Origin: Candolleomyces eurysporus
Lineage: Eukaryota > Basidiomycota > Agaricomycetes > Agaricales > Psathyrellaceae
Reading direction: 5' to 3'
NCBI GenBank assembly: GCA_027579435.1
Contig: JANBPK010001069.1
Location: forward strand, 1 to 64,000
DNA: 64,000 nucleotides
Position numbers and translations under genes: made by a program. Below, piece by piece: positions 59,985 through 64,000 of the stretch; the stretch's first letter is position 1, and the number at the start of each line of letters is the position of its first letter. The notes under the pieces were generated by a model. It ran no database searches. It worked only from the letters and a program-made list of their open reading frames with translations, and had not been told where the DNA came from.

Positions 59985-60755
59985 TGGGTTCCCTACCAGA
60001 CATTGATACTATTTCAGACACTATGTACACACTCTTGGTTTTCTTTCGGTTGTTCCTGCTCATAGGCCGACCTTATTTTTTCTCCTGAATTTGCGTTTTC
60101 CATCAAGTCCCACTTGAGCGGGCTGCTTCTGAGCTACAAACTCTGCTTCGATAGCCCTCTTCCTATAGACAGTAGAGCGTAAAGCTGTGGGCCTCTGAGG
60201 CTTTCCCCCATTTCCTCCGAAATCAGAGGACAGGGTTAGGAAGAGTGAAATGCTGTTCCTCCCATGTTCTGGAAGCCAGTTCGGGAACCGGTGTCCTTTC
60301 GGGCCGAGTACTGCGGGCAATAGCCATTTAGTTACCCTCGCGATCCTTGTCGTCTGCTTTCTCATCCTCTTCCAAGGTTTATTTCCCAGTACCTGGTGCA
60401 ATTTACTAACTCTGACTTTTTCCCTGTCATATTTAGGCTAGTATAAATTGACAGAAAACTTCTGAGCTTAGAGCTATTATCGAATCGGTGGATCGTCTAA
60501 ATTCCTGAGCATTTCGGCCATGTTCCCTTCCCACCAGAACAGATGTTTACGACATCATGAAATGTGGCTGAGTGTTGCGGTGTCCAGGCAGATCTACCCT
60601 GGCTAGCTGGGCTGCTTTATCATGTTTCCCTACATCATTCTTGTGTTCAGTCAATCGTTTCATCGTTCAGGTCGTCCTTTCGAGGCCGGTTCTTGCATCT
60701 ACCTCAACCACAATCTCTGATACTGGTGTATTTTCTCGCGTGGCCGACAGATTCC
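59985..60755. other. Intergenic region
   Basis: About 0.77 kb before the glutathione S-transferase gene. A Lys/Arg-rich minus-strand frame (60401-60060) has no recognisable domain. Confidence 0.5.
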
Positions 60756-61650
60756 ATGATGAACAAGGAAATCACTCTCTGTTCCTCGAAGGTGCTCAAG
60801 CTTGACCGATGATGTCGATCTTCACTCAAATTTGCCTTATTTTTGCCACAGCTTTGTCCTTGGACCCATTGCGTGAGTGCGTCTCCTGGTATATCTTACC
60901 GTTTGTACGATGAGACTGGGATAGGTGGAGCTTGCACTCATCGAGTCAGGTGTGGAGTATAAACGCCTTGAAGTTGATTGGAACAAGAAACAAACCTGGT
61001 GTCGACTCGACATGAATTCTGAGGGCAAGGTAAGTTCAGAATTCCAAATAATCTAGTTGCGAATTGATAGGGCTCGATAGCCCGAAATTCCTACGATAAT
61101 ATACGGGGAAATTGGCAGCCAACCAAACGATCCCTCCGTGCAATACCTCCAGCTCACCAACGCGACCGTAATCATCGAATTCATAGTCAACCTCACTACC
61201 GCCGAGCCGCTCCTTCCTGCTACGCCCAAAAGTCTCAAGAAAATGCACCTTTTCATCGAAACATTCACCTCAAACTTCGTCCCTACCTGGGACGCCATCG
61301 TCTCCCTCGGGCACGACCCAAGCAACATTCTCCCTTCTATAGAAGCCATTCAAGCTCTTTTACCGTCCGACGGATACGCTGTAGGGCAATGGTCTGTTGC
61401 CGATGCGATCGCTGCTCCTTTCTTAGCACGAACGATCCCATGTCTCAAGAACAACTTGGTCCTTTATCGAGAGAGTGACAAGTACGCGAGATTCAAGAGG
61501 TATTACGTCGACCTGACAAGTCGCGATAGCTTCAAGCAGACATTTCATGAGGTGGGTACCAATTCAGAACTGAGCGAGGTGCATTGAATTGACCTCCCTG
61601 GACTACAGGATGTGAACGCCGTCATCACCCTGTCTCCTTCCAAACTATGA
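60756..61650 (+). CDS. Glutathione S-transferase, omega-like
   Basis: Five exons, 60756-60791, 60852-60872, 60925-61029, 61081-61551 and 61609-61650, sum to 675 bases and 224 residues, a normal length for the family. The N-terminal thioredoxin-like part reads KEITLCSSK, then LCPWTHC, VELALIESGVEYKR and IPTIIYGE. The Cys in LCPW is the expected catalytic Cys of omega and Ure2p-like fungal enzymes. The usual Arg of C-P-W/F-A-H-R is Cys here. The C-terminal helical part contains LKKMHLFIETFTSNFVPTW, ALLPSDGYAVGQWSVADA (the typical G-x-W-S-x-A-D motif) and FKRYYVDL. These enzymes act on glutathione conjugates or mixed disulfides in the cytosol; the substrate is unknown. Two exons of 36 and 21 bases make the start easy to miss. 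Confidence 0.82.
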
Positions 61651-61959
61651 CATATAAGTCAATATCGATTCCTAACTGAAACCGAATGAAGGTAGTGAAC
61701 ATACTCAGACCTGGGATAAATACGTCAATAATAGTATCAATCAATCTCAGTGATCTACACACAAAAGAATCGTGTCCCAAAAGTAACGAAGAGGTCAACA
61801 GAAAGATTATGACAAGGTGATAGAATGATACACAAACGGCGTGAGTGAGCAAACAATCGAAAAAAANGACGAGCTGAAAACGCAAGACAAAAAAAAATAA
61901 TTCGNTCAAAGTTGGCCAAGCAACNCTTCCAATAAGAAAAACAGAAAAGATCCACACTT
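61651..61959. other. Convergent intergenic region
   Basis: About 300 bases between convergent genes, with three n bases in or near A runs. No feature seen. Confidence 0.5.
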
Positions 61960-64000
61960 CTACTTCCCACCGCCACCACCCGCAGCTTTCCCAGCATTTC
62001 TCCATTGTTCCCTCCTCTTCTCTGACTCGATAACTGCCATACGATATGCCCTGGGCATAGTCGGCGGAGGCCTTGCAGGAGCCGGCGAACCGCCACCAGT
62101 ACCACCAAGACTACTGTACCCCGCACCATTGCTCCCCATAACACCCTTAATTTCGGAAGGCGGTCTCGAAGAAGCGGGTTGAGTAGGCGGCTTGGGCAGA
62201 TTCGCACCACTGCTACTTCTCCTTAGATCTCTACCAGAACCGGATGTCGTCGAAGTAAGTGGCTCTGGAGGAGGCGAGTATCGCTGGGTATTCTGACGTG
62301 AAGGAGGTCGATCCCTTGGCACCTGAGGTTGTGGGCTTGGAAAAACGGGGTGGTGCCACGCGTTAGTGTTAGCCATAGCCGTCGTCGATGGCGTTGTTGG
62401 CGTTGTTGACGATGTTGAACTCATCTTCCCTACTTCCGACGACGGTTCTGGAACTGGAAGCCCGAGTCTCTTCGCGTCCGACGCGTTGAGAGGTGACCAC
62501 CCAAGATGCCTTGGTCCAGTTGGGACGCCCATTGACGACCTTCTCATTGGTACGGTTGAGCCTTGCGAACTTGACCCTAGCCTGGGAACGTTCCCAGCTG
62601 CCGAGATAGACGAAGAATTCAACCCGACAGGCGTCGAAAGGGGAGGGGGTCGATGATATGACGATGTTGACGACGCGGACAAAGATGGCGGGGGCGGTGT
62701 TGGTGTCGAATGCTGCGATGGGGGCCTGTAAGAGGAAGCTGGCCCTTTAGGTACAATTCTCCCATTCGCCCCACCACCACTCGCTCCTCCCACTCCACCA
62801 GGGCCCACACTAGGACTAGCGCCATAGGATTGCCGGGAGGGACCAGCTGCAGGTGGTCGGGAACATGAGATCGAACTTGGTCCAACGGGGGGTGCATTCT
62901 TCGCCGTCCCACCGCCCATGTTCTGATGATGAGAAGATCCCAACGCCGAAGAGGGTCTTTGATGCACCTGAGCACGAGTATCTTGAGGCAAAGCCCTTGC
63001 GGAAGGTGGGGTCGACTGCGAGTTCGAGACTTGGGTCGGACGCGAATACGACGCGGACTGTGGTGTAGGTGGTAAAACCGGAACCTGATACCTAGGTCCG
63101 TCTGGTATCCCCTTCTCCCTCCGTTTGAGTGCTGGCGAGGTCTTGTGAACAGGGTGTTGCTGCTGATATTCATCTTCCGATTCTCCAAGAGATACCAAAT
63201 CATCTTCTGGCACCACTTCCGACGCGATAGCGGACGGNCTGGTAGGTGACCATCGGGGAGAACTTGCAAGTCCGGGAGGAATCATACCGTCACCCTGACC
63301 CCGCCTTTGCATCGTGGCATTCATCATCATCCCACTCTCAACCTGTTCTCGCTTAATTTCTCGTTCAGACAGAGCTTGAGATTTGGCTGACGCTGGGGGC
63401 GTGGATACTTCCATCGGCCAGGTTGGCTTCGCAGGTAGAGGTATAGCGGGTGTGGGAATGAGTTTCGCGGGCGTCGTGGTTGCAATAGGCGATCGAACAT
63501 CGGGCTTCGCCGGAGTAGGTATTGAACTCGAAACTGTGGCCGTTGGAACGCTGACTGGAGCACTCGCTGGCACGCTCGGGGAAGTCGTCGCAAGACCAGC
63601 CGATGGAACACTCGCTGGGACGATCGACGGAACAGTCGACGGGGAAGTTGGAGGAACGATTGCAGGGACACTCGCTGGGACGCTCGCAGGAATCGTCGGG
63701 GTCACAACTCCAATATCCGCAGCCCTCTTACTCTCCTCTTCCTTCTGCTTCTTTTTCCTCAATGCAAAATCCTTCAGTGACATCTTCACTTTAGCAGGAG
63801 GGTGCTGCTGAGGCGATAGATCCTGCTTTTCCTCTCGGCCCTCCTCTTCCTTCCTTTCCTCGTGCTTTCCTTCGCTGTTCTCCGACACCTCCTGAGCTGA
63901 CGAAGCTGGTCGCAAATCTTCCTCCATACGCTCATCCTTCCCTTGGTCTTCATCCTCGCCCTCCACCACCTCTTTCTCTTCCGTCCCGACTACTGCCTCA
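61960..64000 (-). CDS. SET3-type chromatin protein, C-terminal part (5' end outside window)
   Basis: The frame is open from the right edge of the window down to the stop at 61960, about 680 codons. The N-terminal visible part is rich in Glu and Lys (KHEERKEEEGREEKQ) and leads to KVKMSLKDFALRKKKQKEEE. I recognise this last motif from the C-terminal region of fungal SET3-like PHD-SET proteins, part of a histone deacetylase complex. It is followed by a long disordered region rich in Pro, Ser and Thr with short repeats of the type V-P-A-S-V-P, and a short basic end (YRMAVIESEKRREQWRNAG) that could be a helix. The PHD and SET domains would lie beyond the window, so the family call rests on the motif alone. 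One n at 63238 does not close the frame. Confidence 0.6.
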   Translation of the reverse strand, partial: EAVVGTEEKEVVEGEDEDQGKDERMEEDLRPASSAQEVSENSEGKHEERKEEEGREEKQDLSPQQHPPAKVKMSLKDFALRKKKQKEEESKRAADIGVVTPTIPASVPASVPAIVPPTSPSTVPSIVPASVPSAGLATTSPSVPASAPVSVPTATVSSSIPTPAKPDVRSPIATTTPAKLIPTPAIPLPAKPTWPMEVSTPPASAKSQALSEREIKREQVESGMMMNATMQRRGQGDGMIPPGLASSPRWSPTXPSAIASEVVPEDDLVSLGESEDEYQQQHPVHKTSPALKRREKGIPDGPRYQVPVLPPTPQSASYSRPTQVSNSQSTPPSARALPQDTRAQVHQRPSSALGSSHHQNMGGGTAKNAPPVGPSSISCSRPPAAGPSRQSYGASPSVGPGGVGGASGGGANGRIVPKGPASSYRPPSQHSTPTPPPPSLSASSTSSYHRPPPLSTPVGLNSSSISAAGNVPRLGSSSQGSTVPMRRSSMGVPTGPRHLGWSPLNASDAKRLGLPVPEPSSEVGKMSSTSSTTPTTPSTTAMANTNAWHHPVFPSPQPQVPRDRPPSRQNTQRYSPPPEPLTSTTSGSGRDLRRSSSGANLPKPPTQPASSRPPSEIKGVMGSNGAGYSSLGGTGGGSPAPARPPPTMPRAYRMAVIESEKRREQWRNAGKAAGGGGGK

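Overview
The window looks like nuclear DNA of a filamentous basidiomycete (Agaricomycetes). The genes are split by many short GT-AG introns of about 50 bases. The recognisable families fit that group: a NACHT-WD40 NOD-like receptor, DUF6533 membrane proteins, F-box/LRR fragments, a DUF4436-type membrane protein, a Rds1-type secreted ferritin-like protein, a GH5-like secreted protein, a glutathione S-transferase and a SET3-type chromatin protein. Isolated 'n' bases are common, many of them inside homopolymers, so some apparent frameshifts are probably base-calling problems.

Layout. 1-1.4 kb: the 3' part of a repeat protein built on an MPEP motif, followed by an n-rich stretch. 2.9-20.6 kb: four minus-strand members (copies 1-4) of a multicopy membrane protein family that I do not recognise by name, with a 12-exon GH5-like secreted protein at 15.7-17.8 kb. 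21.6-25.9 kb: a DUF6533 gene and a decayed F-box gene. 28.0-32.9 kb: a second version of that block (membrane copy 5, a broken DUF6533 relic, an F-box relic). 35.2-37.2 kb: a DUF4436-type membrane protein. 40.8-46.1 kb: an intact NACHT-WD40 receptor of about 1,647 residues. 48.6-51.4 kb: a third DUF6533 gene with an F-box tail. 52.7-54.8 kb: a secreted ferritin-like protein. 56.0-60.0 kb: membrane copies 6 (intact) and 7 (pseudogene), both on the plus strand. 60.8-61.7 kb: a glutathione S-transferase. 62.0-64.0 kb: the C-terminal part of a SET3-type protein that runs off the window.

Two things stand out. First, the membrane family: seven copies within 58 kb, sharing a four-exon structure with a 26-codon second exon. 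The predicted protein has three N-terminal membrane spans, a large cysteine- and N-glycosylation-rich ectodomain and one C-terminal span. It sits among repeated DUF6533 and F-box units and next to a NOD-like receptor, which is the sort of arrangement expected of a fast-evolving surface-recognition locus; that role is inference. Second, a sharply bounded stretch of about 5.5 kb (43.3-48.9 kb) has almost no CpG. It starts and ends inside two genes whose reading frames stay open, and its paralogue at 21.4-22.0 kb still carries the CpGs that became TpG or CpA. This points to methylation-driven deamination spreading out from the WD40 repeat array.
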